This document shows, one piece after another, positions 6,166 to 14,599 of a stretch of 31,697 nt of DNA; the first letter of the stretch is position 1; every line of letters starts with the position of its first letter. Origin of the DNA: JBHELQ01 sp046262995 (GTDB lineage: Bacteria; Actinomycetota; Thermoleophilia; Solirubrobacterales; Thermoleophilaceae). Under the pieces are notes generated by a model that had not been told where the DNA came from, did no database searches, and saw only the letters and a list, made by a program, of their open reading frames with translations. The stretch is from contig JBHELQ010000162.1 in the NCBI GenBank assembly GCA_046262995.1, positions 1 through 31,697 of the forward strand, read 5' to 3'. The position numbers and the translations under genes were made by a program.

Positions 6166-9125
6166 CAGCTGCGCCCCTTGCGGATGACGTCCGGGTAGGC
6201 GCGCTCGGGCTCATTGCCCGGCACCCCCTCAGGCCCATGGTCCATAGCCATCTTGAGCACCTGCGCGGTGTGCAGGGCCCGACGATCGGTCAACTGCTCG
6301 ATCTGGGTCTTGCACGAGAAGCCGTCGGCCAGGAGGAGGGTGTCACGCCCGGCATCACGGACCCGCGGCATCAGCCTGTGCTCGGCGATCCTCACGGAGA
6401 TCTCGTGGTGCGCGCGCTCGAAGCCGAAGGATCCGGCCAGGCCGCAGCAGCCCGAGTCGAGCAGCTCGAAGTCCAGCCCCATACGCTCGTAGAGCGCTTG
6501 CTCCGCATCCATGCCCATGATCGCCTCCTGATGGCAGTGGCCATGGACGAGGGCCTTGCGCCGCAATCGAGGCAACTGCCAGTCGCCGGCATGCTGCTGG
6601 AGGAACTCGGCGAGCGTAAGCGTCTGCATCGTCAGCCGCTTCACGTCCTCATCGCGCGGCACAAGGTTCGGCAGCTCGTCGCGGAAGGAAGCGACGCAGC
6701 TCGGCTCGAGCCCTATGAGCGGTATGCCGCGGCGGATCGGCTCGCGCAACGCCTTGAGTGTCCGTCGCCAGAAGAGCTTGGCCGTGTCGAGCATGCCGTA
6801 GTCGTAGAGCGGACGCCCACAGCAGAGGGCCTGCTGCGGGACGGTCACCCGGAAGCCGGCGGCCTCCAGGACCTCGACCGCCGCCTTCAGCGACTCGGGG
6901 TGCAGGTAGTTGTTGAACGTGTCCGGGAACAGCACGAGCGGCTCGCCGTTCGGGTTGACCGGACCGCGTGCCCGAAACCAGGCCTTGAAGTCCTGAGGGG
7001 CGAAGGGGGGCATGCTGCGCTGCGGGCTGATTCCGCCCAGGCGCTTGACCATGCGGCCGACACCCGGAGCATGCGTGACGAAGTTCGCGAGCCGCGGGGC
7101 CCGTGAAGCCATCCGAGCGTGCAGCATGATCAGCCCCATCGAGTATGCCGCCGGCGGGCGCAGCCTCCGCTTGTAGTGCTTCGAGAGGAACTCGGCCTTG
7201 TATGTGGCCATGTCGACGTCGACGGGACAGTCCCCCTTGCAGCCCTTGCAGGAGAGGCAGAGGTCGAGCGCGTCGTGGACGGCGTCGGAACGGAAGCCGT
7301 CCCGGATCGTGTCCCCCTGCAGCATCTCGTAGAGGATCCGCGAGCGCCCGCGAGTCGTGTGCTCCTCGTCGAGCGTGGCCATGTAGCTGGGGCACATCGT
7401 CCCGCTCTCGGTGTCGCGGCACTTGCCCGCGCCCACGCAGCGGAGGGCCGCATGCGCGAAGCTGCCCCCGTCCTCCGGGTAGGCGAAGTGGGTGCGCGGC
7501 TCGGGCGGGCGGTAGCCGGACCCGAGCTTGAGGTTGGAGACGATCGGATACGGGTTCACGACCTTGTGTGGGTTCATGCGGTTGTCCGGGTCCCAGATCG
7601 TCTTGAACTCGCGAAAGGCGCCCACCAGCTCGGGTCCGTACATCTTCTCGAGGAGCTCTCCGCGCGACTGCCCGTCGCCGTGCTCGCCCGATAGCGAGCC
7701 GCGGTTCTCCAGCACCAGGTCGGCGGCCTCGTCCAGGAAGCTCCGCCAGCGCCGCAGCCCGCCGGCGCTCTCCAGGTCGAAGTCGATGCGGCAGTGTGTG
7801 CAGCCATCGCCGAAATGGCCGTACATCGCGGTCCGATAGCCGTAGCGGTCGAGCAGCCGCTTGAAGGAGCGCAGGTAGCGGCCCAGGTTCTCGGGCGGGA
7901 CGGCGGCATCCTCCCAACCCTCCCAATGGTCGGCCTCGATCGGGTGGAACGCCGTCGCGCCTAGGCCGGATTCGCGCACGTCCCAGAGCTGGCTCTCGCG
8001 CGAGCGCTCGTCATACAGCCGCATAGTCGGCGTGTCGTCGTTCTTGCGCAGGCGCTCCATGCACTCCTGGGCCCGCTGATCCGCCTCCTCCCTGGTATCG
8101 GCTCCGAACTCCACCAGCAGCCAGCCCTTGCCATCCGGCAGCAGGTCGAGCTCGGACGTCTTCATGCCCAGGATCTTCATGTCGTCGACCAGGACGTCGT
8201 CCACGCCCTCGAGCCCGGTGGGCCCGAACTCGAGGATCTGCGGCACGTGGTCGGCGGCGTGGTAGACGTCGGGATAGCCGAGCACGATCAGGGAGCGCGC
8301 CGGAGGAGCCGGCACGAGGCGCAGGGTGGCCTCCAGGACGGTCGCGAGCGTGCCCTCGCTGCCGCAGAGGGCACGAGCGACATGAAACCCCTGCTCGGGG
8401 AGGAGCGCGTCCAGGTTGTAGCCCGAGACGCGGCGCGGGATGTCCGGATAGCGTTGGCGCACGAGCTCGGCGTAGCGGTCTCGCAGGTCGCGCATGCGTC
8501 GATAGATCTCGCCGCGGCGCCCACCTTCGGCCACGATGCGCTCGAGCTCCTCGTCGCTCGTCGGGCCCACGCGCATCCGCAGCCCGTCGTAGGTCACGAT
8601 TTCGAGCTCGTGCAGGTTGTCCACTGTGCGTCCGGCCATGATCGAGTGCGTGCCACAGGAGTTGTTGCCAACCATCCCGCCGACGGTCGCGTACTCATGC
8701 GTGGATGTGTCCGGGGCGAACGTGAGCCCGTAGCGCTCCTCCGTCAGGTCGGTCAGCTGGTCGTGGATCACGCCGGGCTGAACCCTGGCCCTGCGCCCCT
8801 CCGGATCGAGCTCGACGATCTCGCGCAGGTGGCGGGAGTGATCGATCACCACGGCCACGTTGCAGGTCTGGCCGGCCAGGCTCGTCCCGCAGCCGCGCGG
8901 GAGGACCGGCGCGCCGTGTTCGCGACAGACCGCCACGGCCGTCACCATGTCGTCCACCGTCTCCGGGATCACCACGCCGATCGGGGTCTGACGGTAGTTG
9001 GAGCTGTCGTGGGAGTAGATGGCGCGGTGGCCGGCGTCGAAGTGCACCTCGCCAGCGAGGGAGCCCTCGAGCTTCCGCCGGAGCGCCGCCACGTCGACCT
9101 CGTCGACGCCGTCCGGACGGAGCAT
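6165..9125 (-). CDS. FAD-linked oxidase fused to Fe-S (CCG) domains; D-2-hydroxyacid dehydrogenase-like
   Basis: A 986-residue fusion resembling GlcD plus GlcF/GlpC or E. coli YdiJ. Residues about 45-270 are the FAD-binding (PCMH) domain with PRGCGTSLAGQ (76-86) and GGMVGNNSCG (149-158). The FAD-oxidase C-terminal domain follows, with the metal-site motifs GHFGDG (436-441) and SGEHGDG (479-485). Iron-sulfur ligands come next: CVGAGKC...CPSY (563-580) and CLSCKGCKGDCP (623-634). Two CCG motifs at 768-770 and 893-895 end the protein. Such enzymes oxidise D-lactate, glycolate or D-2-hydroxyglutarate and deliver electrons through Fe-S centres to quinone or a carrier at the membrane. The start is placed at ATG 9125 by homology expectation. 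A GTG at 9212 overlapping the upstream stop (GTGA) would add 29 residues and cannot be excluded. The substrate is not determined. Confidence 0.92.
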   Translation of the reverse strand: MLRPDGVDEVDVAALRRKLEGSLAGEVHFDAGHRAIYSHDSSNYRQTPIGVVIPETVDDMVTAVAVCREHGAPVLPRGCGTSLAGQTCNVAVVIDHSRHLREIVELDPEGRRARVQPGVIHDQLTDLTEERYGLTFAPDTSTHEYATVGGMVGNNSCGTHSIMAGRTVDNLHELEIVTYDGLRMRVGPTSDEELERIVAEGGRRGEIYRRMRDLRDRYAELVRQRYPDIPRRVSGYNLDALLPEQGFHVARALCGSEGTLATVLEATLRLVPAPPARSLIVLGYPDVYHAADHVPQILEFGPTGLEGVDDVLVDDMKILGMKTSELDLLPDGKGWLLVEFGADTREEADQRAQECMERLRKNDDTPTMRLYDERSRESQLWDVRESGLGATAFHPIEADHWEGWEDAAVPPENLGRYLRSFKRLLDRYGYRTAMYGHFGDGCTHCRIDFDLESAGGLRRWRSFLDEAADLVLENRGSLSGEHGDGQSRGELLEKMYGPELVGAFREFKTIWDPDNRMNPHKVVNPYPIVSNLKLGSGYRPPEPRTHFAYPEDGGSFAHAALRCVGAGKCRDTESGTMCPSYMATLDEEHTTRGRSRILYEMLQGDTIRDGFRSDAVHDALDLCLSCKGCKGDCPVDVDMATYKAEFLSKHYKRRLRPPAAYSMGLIMLHARMASRAPRLANFVTHAPGVGRMVKRLGGISPQRSMPPFAPQDFKAWFRARGPVNPNGEPLVLFPDTFNNYLHPESLKAAVEVLEAAGFRVTVPQQALCCGRPLYDYGMLDTAKLFWRRTLKALREPIRRGIPLIGLEPSCVASFRDELPNLVPRDEDVKRLTMQTLTLAEFLQQHAGDWQLPRLRRKALVHGHCHQEAIMGMDAEQALYERMGLDFELLDSGCCGLAGSFGFERAHHEISVRIAEHRLMPRVRDAGRDTLLLADGFSCKTQIEQLTDRRALHTAQVLKMAMDHGPEGVPGNEPERAYPDVIRKGRS

Positions 9126-9208
9126 GTCGTGACCGATTCCTCCGACGTCGCCCTCCTTGTCGCGGCGATTCGCGAGAGCCGGGTGGATCCAGCGCGCGCC
9201 GGCGGTCC

Positions 9209-10315
9209 TCACGCCTCGTACCTGGCCACGTCCGCGCGCTTCAGCTCGATGCCCAGGCCCGGCCGGGAGGCGTCCGGCCGCAACGCGCCGCCACGCGGGT
9301 CGAGGACACCGTCGAACAGCAGCTGCTCCGCCCTCGCATGGTCGTGGAAGTATTCGATGTGACGAGCGCACTCCATCGCTGCGCACACGTGAGCCGAGAC
9401 CGCTGGGGCGCAGTGCGCCGAGAAGGGCAGGCTGCGCGACCGGCAGATCCCGTCGGCGCGCAGCACGTTCGATACTCCGCAGCGCGTGATATCGGCCTGC
9501 AGGACGTCCACGCAGTCCGCGAGCTCATGCAGTCCGGGTAGCCCCCACTCGTACTCACCCGCGGCGATCGCGAGGCCGGCAGGCGCGCGGTCGCGCAGAA
9601 GCCGCAGGCCCTGACGGTCCTGCGAGCTCACGGGCTCCTCGAGGTAGCTCACTCCCAGCTCCGCGTAGCGCTCGCTCCAGTAGAGCGCCTGCTTGCGGTC
9701 GAACGCTCCGTTCGCGTCCACGAACAGCTCCACCCGATCGCCGATCTCCTGTCGGGCGGCGCGCAGCCGAGCGGGGTCCCGCTCCGGTTGCCGCCCGACC
9801 TTGACCTTTACGCGCGGGATTCGCAGCTCGTGGACCCAACCGGCCAGCTGCTCGCGCAGGCGCGTGTCCGAATAGGAGGTGAAGCCGCCCGAGCCGTAGA
9901 TCGGGACCTCCTCATGGAAGCGCCCGAGCAGGTCGGCGAACGCCAGTCCCACGAGCCGGGCCTTGAGGTCCCACAGCGCAATCTCGACCGCCGACATCGC
10001 CATCGCCCCCAGCCCCTGCTGGCCAAAGTTGCGGATGGCCCGCTCCATCCTGGCCCAGGCCGCCTGCGGCGACAGCGCATCCGCTCCTTCGACCTGGTCG
10101 GCGAGCTTGGAGCGGATGAAATGGGCGATCGAGTCGGCCCCATAGGTGTAGCCGAGCCCAGCCTGGCCGCCAGCATGCGCATGGACGACCACACAGGTGA
10201 GGGAGTCCCACTCGAGCGTGCCGTCAGACTCGGGCTCCTCGAGCGGGATGGTGTAGGCCGCGACCTCCAGACGCTCTACGGTGGCCTGAACACCGGGCCG
10301 AGTGGCTACTGCCAT
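9209..10315 (-). CDS. Enolase-superfamily enzyme, mandelate racemase subgroup
   Basis: A 368-residue protein with an N-terminal capping domain and a (beta/alpha)7-beta barrel. Catalytic residues of the mandelate racemase subgroup are visible: KVK (K170, K172), metal ligands D200 (VDANG), E226 (LEEP) and E254 (AGEYEW), the His-Asp dyad D275 (QADITRCG) and H301 (SAHCAP), and E321. Members abstract the alpha-proton of a carboxylate and act as acid-sugar dehydratases, racemases or related enzymes; the substrate cannot be read from the sequence. The ATG at 10315 shares a base with the stop of the upstream ThDP gene (TGATG), so the genes form one operon with the FAD/Fe-S dehydrogenase. An acid-sugar dehydratase is my best guess. 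Confidence 0.92.
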   Translation of the reverse strand: MAVATRPGVQATVERLEVAAYTIPLEEPESDGTLEWDSLTCVVVHAHAGGQAGLGYTYGADSIAHFIRSKLADQVEGADALSPQAAWARMERAIRNFGQQGLGAMAMSAVEIALWDLKARLVGLAFADLLGRFHEEVPIYGSGGFTSYSDTRLREQLAGWVHELRIPRVKVKVGRQPERDPARLRAARQEIGDRVELFVDANGAFDRKQALYWSERYAELGVSYLEEPVSSQDRQGLRLLRDRAPAGLAIAAGEYEWGLPGLHELADCVDVLQADITRCGVSNVLRADGICRSRSLPFSAHCAPAVSAHVCAAMECARHIEYFHDHARAEQLLFDGVLDPRGGALRPDASRPGLGIELKRADVARYEA

Positions 10316-12099
10316 CAGCGCGTGACGAACTCCTTTAGCTTGCCCTTGAACGATTGACGCATGATCCGGCCCGCGTTCGGGTCGCCCTTGATCAGCGCCT
10401 TGGCCAGGCCCGTGGCCTGGTCCATCATGATGTGCGGCGGGAGCGGCGGCACCTCGGGGTCGGTTACGGCCTCGTAGACGACAGGCCGGTCGGCCGACAG
10501 CGCCTCCTCCCAGGCCGAGGCGACCTGCTCGGGCGCGTCGACGCGAACCCCCTTCAGGCCGAGCAGCTCGGCATAGGCGGCGTAGGGGAAGTCGGGGATG
10601 CTCTGTGAGACCTCGAGCTTCGGGTCGCCGGCCAGCACCCGCTGCTCCCAGGTGACCTGGTTCAGGTCGCGGTTGTTCAACACCAGAACGACGAGCTGTC
10701 GGTTCGACCAGCTCTCCCAACGGTTCGCGATGTCAATCAGGGCGTTGATGCCGAGCATCTGCATCGCGCCGTCGCCCAAGCAGGCGATCACCGGGCGGTC
10801 GGGGTAGGCCATCTTGGCAGCGAAGGCATACGGCACCCCCGGACACATCGTGGCGAGCGTGCCCGACAGGGCGGCCTTCATACCCCTGCGCAGCTTCAGG
10901 TGCCGCGCCCACCAGTTGGTCGCCGAGCCCGAGTCGGCGGTCAGGATCACCTGATCGGGCAGTCGCGGCGACAGCTCGTGGAAGACGCGCTGCGGGTTGA
11001 GCGGCTTGGCGTCGTCCATGGCCCGGGCTTCCAGTATCTGCCACCAGCGCTCGACCTCCTGCTCGATCTGCTCGCGCCAGGCGCGCTCCTGCTTGCGTTC
11101 GAGCAGGGGGGTGAGCTCGCGCAGGGTGTCGCCGGCGTCGCCGACCAACGAGACCTCCATCGGGTAGCGCATTCCCACGAGCCGGCCGTCGATGTCGATC
11201 TGAACCCCGCGCGCCGAGCCGGGCTCGGGGAGCCATTCGGCATAGGGGAAGTTCGAGCCGATCATCAGCAGGGTGTCGCAGCCCATGACCATCTCGTGGC
11301 TCGGCTTGGTGCCGAGCAAGCCGATCGAGCCGGTCACGAACGGCAGGTCGTCCGGCAGGGCGGCCTTGCCGTTGAGTGCCTTGGCGACGCCCGCGCCGAG
11401 CAGCTCGGCGACCTCGATCACTTCATCCGCCGCGTGGGCGGCGCCCTGGCCGATCAGGATGGCCACCCGCTCGCCGGCGTTCAAGACCTCGGCAGCGCGG
11501 TTCAGGTCCTGTTGGGCTGGGACTACGCGAGGGCGTGCGCTGTCGTCCGGCGACGAGTAGACGACCCCGTGCTGGCGCGGCGGCTCCTCGAACGGCTCCT
11601 CCTGGATGTCGGCCGGGAAGATCACGCAGGTCGGCGAGCGGGACGCCTTGGCGACCTGGACGGCGCGGTCGATCAGGTGCGTCGCCTGGCCGGGCTTCAT
11701 GCAGACCTGGAGGAACTCGGAGGCGACGTCCTTGTAGAGCGTCACCAGATCGACCTCCTGCTGGTAGTTCGAACCGAGCGAGAAGGTCTTCTGCTGTCCG
11801 ATGATCGCGACCACGGGCTGGTGGTCGAGCTTCGCGTCGTAGAGCCCGTTCAGCAGGTGAATGGCTCCCGGACCGGAGGTTGCCATGCAGACGCCGAGCT
11901 CGTCCGTGAACTTCGCGTGCGCTGAGGCGCAAAAGGCCGCGATCTCCTCGTGCCGGCACTGCACGAACTCGACCAGGTCGCCGTGCTCGTGGAAGCCCCC
12001 GAGGATGCCGTTGATGCCGTCACCCGGGTAGCCGTACACCTGGCGCACGCCGTTCTCGTGGAGCCTCCTCAGGACGTAGGCCCCGACGGTCTCGGACAT
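10315..12099 (-). CDS. Thiamine-diphosphate enzyme, pyruvate oxidase (PoxB)-like
   Basis: A 594-residue ThDP enzyme with the Pyr, central and PP domains of the pyruvate oxidase/acetolactate synthase family. The activating glutamate is E51 (CRHEE), and the ThDP/Mg motif runs from GDG (442-444) to NN (475-476). E. coli PoxB is about 570 residues. This protein ends with a basic, amphipathic stretch (about 578-594) reminiscent of the PoxB membrane-binding tail. It probably decarboxylates pyruvate or another 2-oxo acid; FAD use and the true substrate are not proven. The ATG at 12099 has a good Shine-Dalgarno (AGGAG, 6 bases upstream). A stress-sigma-type promoter lies at 12138-12164. It is the first gene of the operon with the enolase-type enzyme, FAD/Fe-S dehydrogenase and zinc ribbon. 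Confidence 0.92.
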   Translation of the reverse strand: MSETVGAYVLRRLHENGVRQVYGYPGDGINGILGGFHEHGDLVEFVQCRHEEIAAFCASAHAKFTDELGVCMATSGPGAIHLLNGLYDAKLDHQPVVAIIGQQKTFSLGSNYQQEVDLVTLYKDVASEFLQVCMKPGQATHLIDRAVQVAKASRSPTCVIFPADIQEEPFEEPPRQHGVVYSSPDDSARPRVVPAQQDLNRAAEVLNAGERVAILIGQGAAHAADEVIEVAELLGAGVAKALNGKAALPDDLPFVTGSIGLLGTKPSHEMVMGCDTLLMIGSNFPYAEWLPEPGSARGVQIDIDGRLVGMRYPMEVSLVGDAGDTLRELTPLLERKQERAWREQIEQEVERWWQILEARAMDDAKPLNPQRVFHELSPRLPDQVILTADSGSATNWWARHLKLRRGMKAALSGTLATMCPGVPYAFAAKMAYPDRPVIACLGDGAMQMLGINALIDIANRWESWSNRQLVVLVLNNRDLNQVTWEQRVLAGDPKLEVSQSIPDFPYAAYAELLGLKGVRVDAPEQVASAWEEALSADRPVVYEAVTDPEVPPLPPHIMMDQATGLAKALIKGDPNAGRIMRQSFKGKLKEFVTR

Positions 12100-12137
12100 T
12101 CGTGCTCCTTTCGTGCTCCGGAGGGCTACAGCTGGTG

Positions 12138-12164
12138 CTACCCGCCATGGGCCGGTCAGGAAAC
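12138..12164 (-). promoter_or_regulatory. Candidate stress-sigma (SigB/SigF-type) promoter of the ThDP operon
   Basis: Minus strand: GTTTCC (12159-12164), 15 bases, GGGTAG (12138-12143). The hexamers are identical to those at 5906-5931. A start near 12131 would give a leader of about 31 bases that contains the AGGAG ribosome-binding site. The intergenic stretch 12100-12182 holds nothing else recognisable. Confidence 0.55.
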
Positions 12165-12182
12165 GGCGGTACGTCGGGCGCC

Positions 12183-14018
12183 TTACACCCCATCCTCCTC
12201 CGGCCCCTGTTGCTCCCGGAGGGCCATGATCGCCTCGATGTGCGATAGGTGGGTCAGCGCTTGGGGGAAGTTGCCGAGCATCTGATCTCCGGCCGGGTCG
12301 TATTCCTCGGAGAAGAGGCCGAGGTCGTTCGCCGTCGCCACCGTCCGGTCGAATGCCTCCTGAGCCAGCTCGCGGCGGTCCTGCCGGCTCAGCGCTTCGA
12401 CCAGCCAGAAAGAGCAGGCCACGAACGCCCCTTCCTCTCCCTCCAGTCCGTCGTCGTTCTTGTAGCGGCGGACCAGGCCGTCACCGGTCCCCAGCTCCTC
12501 GCGAATGGCGTCGGTCGTGCGCAGCATGCGCTCATCGCGCCAATCCAGGAAGTGGATGATCGGCAGCCGCAGGATCGCGGCGTCCATGTCGTCGTGTCCG
12601 AAGGCCTGGACGAAGACCCCGCGTTGCTCGTCGTAGCCCTCGCTCTCGATAGCCTCGCGGATCTCCTCACGGGTCCGGCGCCAGCGCGACTCGGGGGCCT
12701 TGCGCATGCATTCCTCGGCCAGCGTGAGACCGCAGTCGAGAGCCCTCCAGCAGTGGGCCTTCGAGTGCACGAAGTGGCGCGGCTCGCCGGGCCACTCCCA
12801 GATGCCGGCGTCCGGCTCTCCCCAGCGTTCGACCGCCGTCTCCACGAGCGCGACCAGAAAGCGCCAGTAGTCGTCATCCGGTTGGTGGCCGCGCCTGTGC
12901 CAGCGCCAGCTCTGATCCAGCAGCTGGCCGAGCGCATCGAGCTGGCTCTGCTCGACGGCGTCGTTGCCGATCCGGACCGGACCGGCGCCGCGCCAGCCGT
13001 CGAGCCGCTCGACCTGACGCTCCCCAATGCGTCGTTCCCCCCCGGGGCCATAGACGATTCGGAGCTCGGCCGGATCCCCTGCGGCGGTGCGCTCGATGAA
13101 TCTCCGGAAGGCCTCGGCTTCAGCCTCACAGCCGAGCTCGGCCAGCGAGCGTGCCGCCAGCGACGAATCTCTGATCCATGAGTAGCGGTAATCCCAGGTC
13201 CGGGTGCCCGCGGCGCTCTCCGGAAGCGAGGTCGTGGCCGCGGCCACCATCGCGCCGCTCGGCTCGTACGACAGTGCCTTGAGGACGAGCGCGGAATGGA
13301 CCGCGCCGTCGGAGTGCGGGCCTTCGGCGCGCAAGGTCGACGCCCACCTGCGCCACCAGCGGATGGTCTTGTCGAGCTCTTTGTCGAGGTCAGCCGGGTC
13401 AGGTTGCCCCTGGGCCGCCTCGTCGGCGCCCTCCGGGGGAACGAAGCTGGCGAGCAGGCGGACCCGCTGGCCCTGCCTCACCTCGACGCGGCCATCGAGC
13501 GCGCCGGCGTCCTCGTCCGGCGATAGCTCGGCGTCGCTCCAGACCACGAATGCCTCGTCGCCGCCTGTGGCGCTGAAGACACCCCGGCCGTGGTTGCGGA
13601 TCCAGGGGCTCACGTCCCCGTAGTCGAACCTGGGCGCGAAGCGCACGACCAGCTCGAGGGCTCCTCGCTCGCCTTCGATGACCCGGAGCAGGCGCCGCTC
13701 GTTGCCCTGCTCCTCCGCGGGCGGCACGAGCATGCAATCGAGAACCCGGGCCTGGCCGCCGCCGGAGCGAAAGGTAGTCGCGAGCACGAGGGTCCGCGCC
13801 TCGTATTCGCGGGAGGCGGACGGGGCGCCATCGGGCAGACCGACCGAGAAGTGACCGCCGCGCTCCCAGTCGAGCAGACGGCCGAAGCAACTCCCGTCCT
13901 CGAAGCGCGGCATGCAGCACCAGTCGATCGACCCGGCGCGGGAGACCAGGCCGATCGTGTGGCAGTCGCCGATGACCGCGTAGTCGGCGATCGGCGGGTA
14001 GCGCGACCGCTCACTCAC
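12183..14018 (-). CDS. GH15 family glycosidase (glucoamylase or trehalase)
   Basis: A 611-residue GH15 enzyme. It opens with the family N-terminus (YPPIADYAVIGDCHT, SIDWCCMPRF), has a beta-sandwich domain to about residue 210 and then an (alpha/alpha)6 barrel. Hallmarks are WDYRYSWIRD (275-284), GIWEW with general acid E408, FVHSK (416-420), and FSEEYDP (569-575) carrying the catalytic base, followed by GNFPQALTH. No signal peptide is visible, so it is likely cytoplasmic, hydrolysing alpha-glucans or trehalose from the reducing/non-reducing glucose ends. Actinobacterial GH15 proteins include trehalases, so the substrate stays open. The start is GTG 14018. It lies 18 bases after the DUF1360 gene and is probably co-transcribed with it. 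Confidence 0.93.
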   Translation of the reverse strand: MSERSRYPPIADYAVIGDCHTIGLVSRAGSIDWCCMPRFEDGSCFGRLLDWERGGHFSVGLPDGAPSASREYEARTLVLATTFRSGGGQARVLDCMLVPPAEEQGNERRLLRVIEGERGALELVVRFAPRFDYGDVSPWIRNHGRGVFSATGGDEAFVVWSDAELSPDEDAGALDGRVEVRQGQRVRLLASFVPPEGADEAAQGQPDPADLDKELDKTIRWWRRWASTLRAEGPHSDGAVHSALVLKALSYEPSGAMVAAATTSLPESAAGTRTWDYRYSWIRDSSLAARSLAELGCEAEAEAFRRFIERTAAGDPAELRIVYGPGGERRIGERQVERLDGWRGAGPVRIGNDAVEQSQLDALGQLLDQSWRWHRRGHQPDDDYWRFLVALVETAVERWGEPDAGIWEWPGEPRHFVHSKAHCWRALDCGLTLAEECMRKAPESRWRRTREEIREAIESEGYDEQRGVFVQAFGHDDMDAAILRLPIIHFLDWRDERMLRTTDAIREELGTGDGLVRRYKNDDGLEGEEGAFVACSFWLVEALSRQDRRELAQEAFDRTVATANDLGLFSEEYDPAGDQMLGNFPQALTHLSHIEAIMALREQQGPEEDGV

Positions 14019-14036
14019 GAGACCGCGCGCGGCCGC

Positions 14037-14561
14037 CTAGCTGCCGCCCAGGCCGCGGTTCTCGGCGGCCTTGTAGGCGATCTGGAGGAAGTCCGAGATC
14101 GTGAGCGCCGTGAAGGTCGATGCAAGGAGGCGCGTCCGGCGCGGCGCGAACAGCAATCCGACGTGGAGAGCTCCAGCCGTCCACAGGCCGAGGCAGTAGG
14201 GACAGACGAGCATTTCCCCGATCGCCCGACGCATTCCGCTCCCGCGCGGGCGCTCCTCGACCTCGCCGGGACCGCCGGGCTCCTGATAGCGCGTGAAGGG
14301 GGCCCGGGCGAAGCTCGTGACCTTGTCCTTCGAGACCAGCCGGCTGATCTTGTGGCTCGCGGTGCCGAGCAGCACCACGTCGCCCGGACCAATGCGCTCG
14401 GGCAGCTCACGCCCCGAGGCTCGCGCGGCCGCCAAGGCGCCCGCAAGGCCGACGTTGAACAGAGCCGCGAAGGCGGCGTAGGACCCCAGCGGAGGCCGTT
14501 CCTGCGGCTCGGCGTAGCCGCTGAAGGGACCGTCCTCGGTCTGCTTCGCCTGGACGCTCAC
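14037..14561 (-). CDS. DUF1360 membrane protein
   Basis: A 174-residue protein with hydrophobic segments at about residues 27-47, 57-70, 117-135 and 144-160. The sequence CPYCLGLWTAG is the hallmark of the DUF1360 family, small membrane proteins of unknown function often found beside stress or sporulation genes. The start is GTG 14561, with a weak CAGGA upstream. A GTTT-N15-GGGTAG promoter (14571-14595) ends so close that the transcript could be essentially leaderless. It lies 38 bases downstream of yihY and 18 bases upstream of the GH15 gene on the same strand. Function is unknown; the paired cysteines might bind metal or form a disulfide. Confidence 0.87.
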   Translation of the reverse strand: MSVQAKQTEDGPFSGYAEPQERPPLGSYAAFAALFNVGLAGALAAARASGRELPERIGPGDVVLLGTASHKISRLVSKDKVTSFARAPFTRYQEPGGPGEVEERPRGSGMRRAIGEMLVCPYCLGLWTAGALHVGLLFAPRRTRLLASTFTALTISDFLQIAYKAAENRGLGGS

Positions 14562-14570
14562 GTCCTGGGA

Positions 14571-14595
14571 CTACCCCGTGGCGGGGCGGCGAAAC
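14571..14595 (-). promoter_or_regulatory. Candidate stress-sigma (SigB/SigF-type) promoter
   Basis: Minus strand: GTTTCG (14590-14595), 13 bases, GGGTAG (14571-14576), sitting in the 38-base gap between the yihY stop and the GTG of the DUF1360 gene. Predicted transcription would begin within a few bases of 14561, giving a near-leaderless mRNA for DUF1360 and GH15. Confidence 0.5.
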
Positions 14596-14599
14596 TGCG

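Noticed and set aside
6126..7106. 326-residue plus-strand open frame over the Fe-S domain region
   Set aside because: It is antisense to the CCG and 4Fe-4S motifs and bridges a gene junction; composition is typical of a shadow.
8247..9362. Long plus-strand open frame antisense to the FAD/Fe-S gene
   Set aside because: The minus strand carries clear catalytic motifs here; the plus-strand reading is His/Arg/Gly-rich without any motif.
9126..9386. N-terminal extension of the FAD/Fe-S protein up to 9386
   Set aside because: Most of it overlaps the coding region of the enolase-type gene in another frame and is Arg-rich; only the GTG at 9212 (GTGA overlap) remains a reasonable alternative start.
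10900..11925. 341-residue plus-strand open frame antisense to the ThDP enzyme
   Set aside because: It has no recognisable domain and covers the conserved PP and central domains on the other strand.
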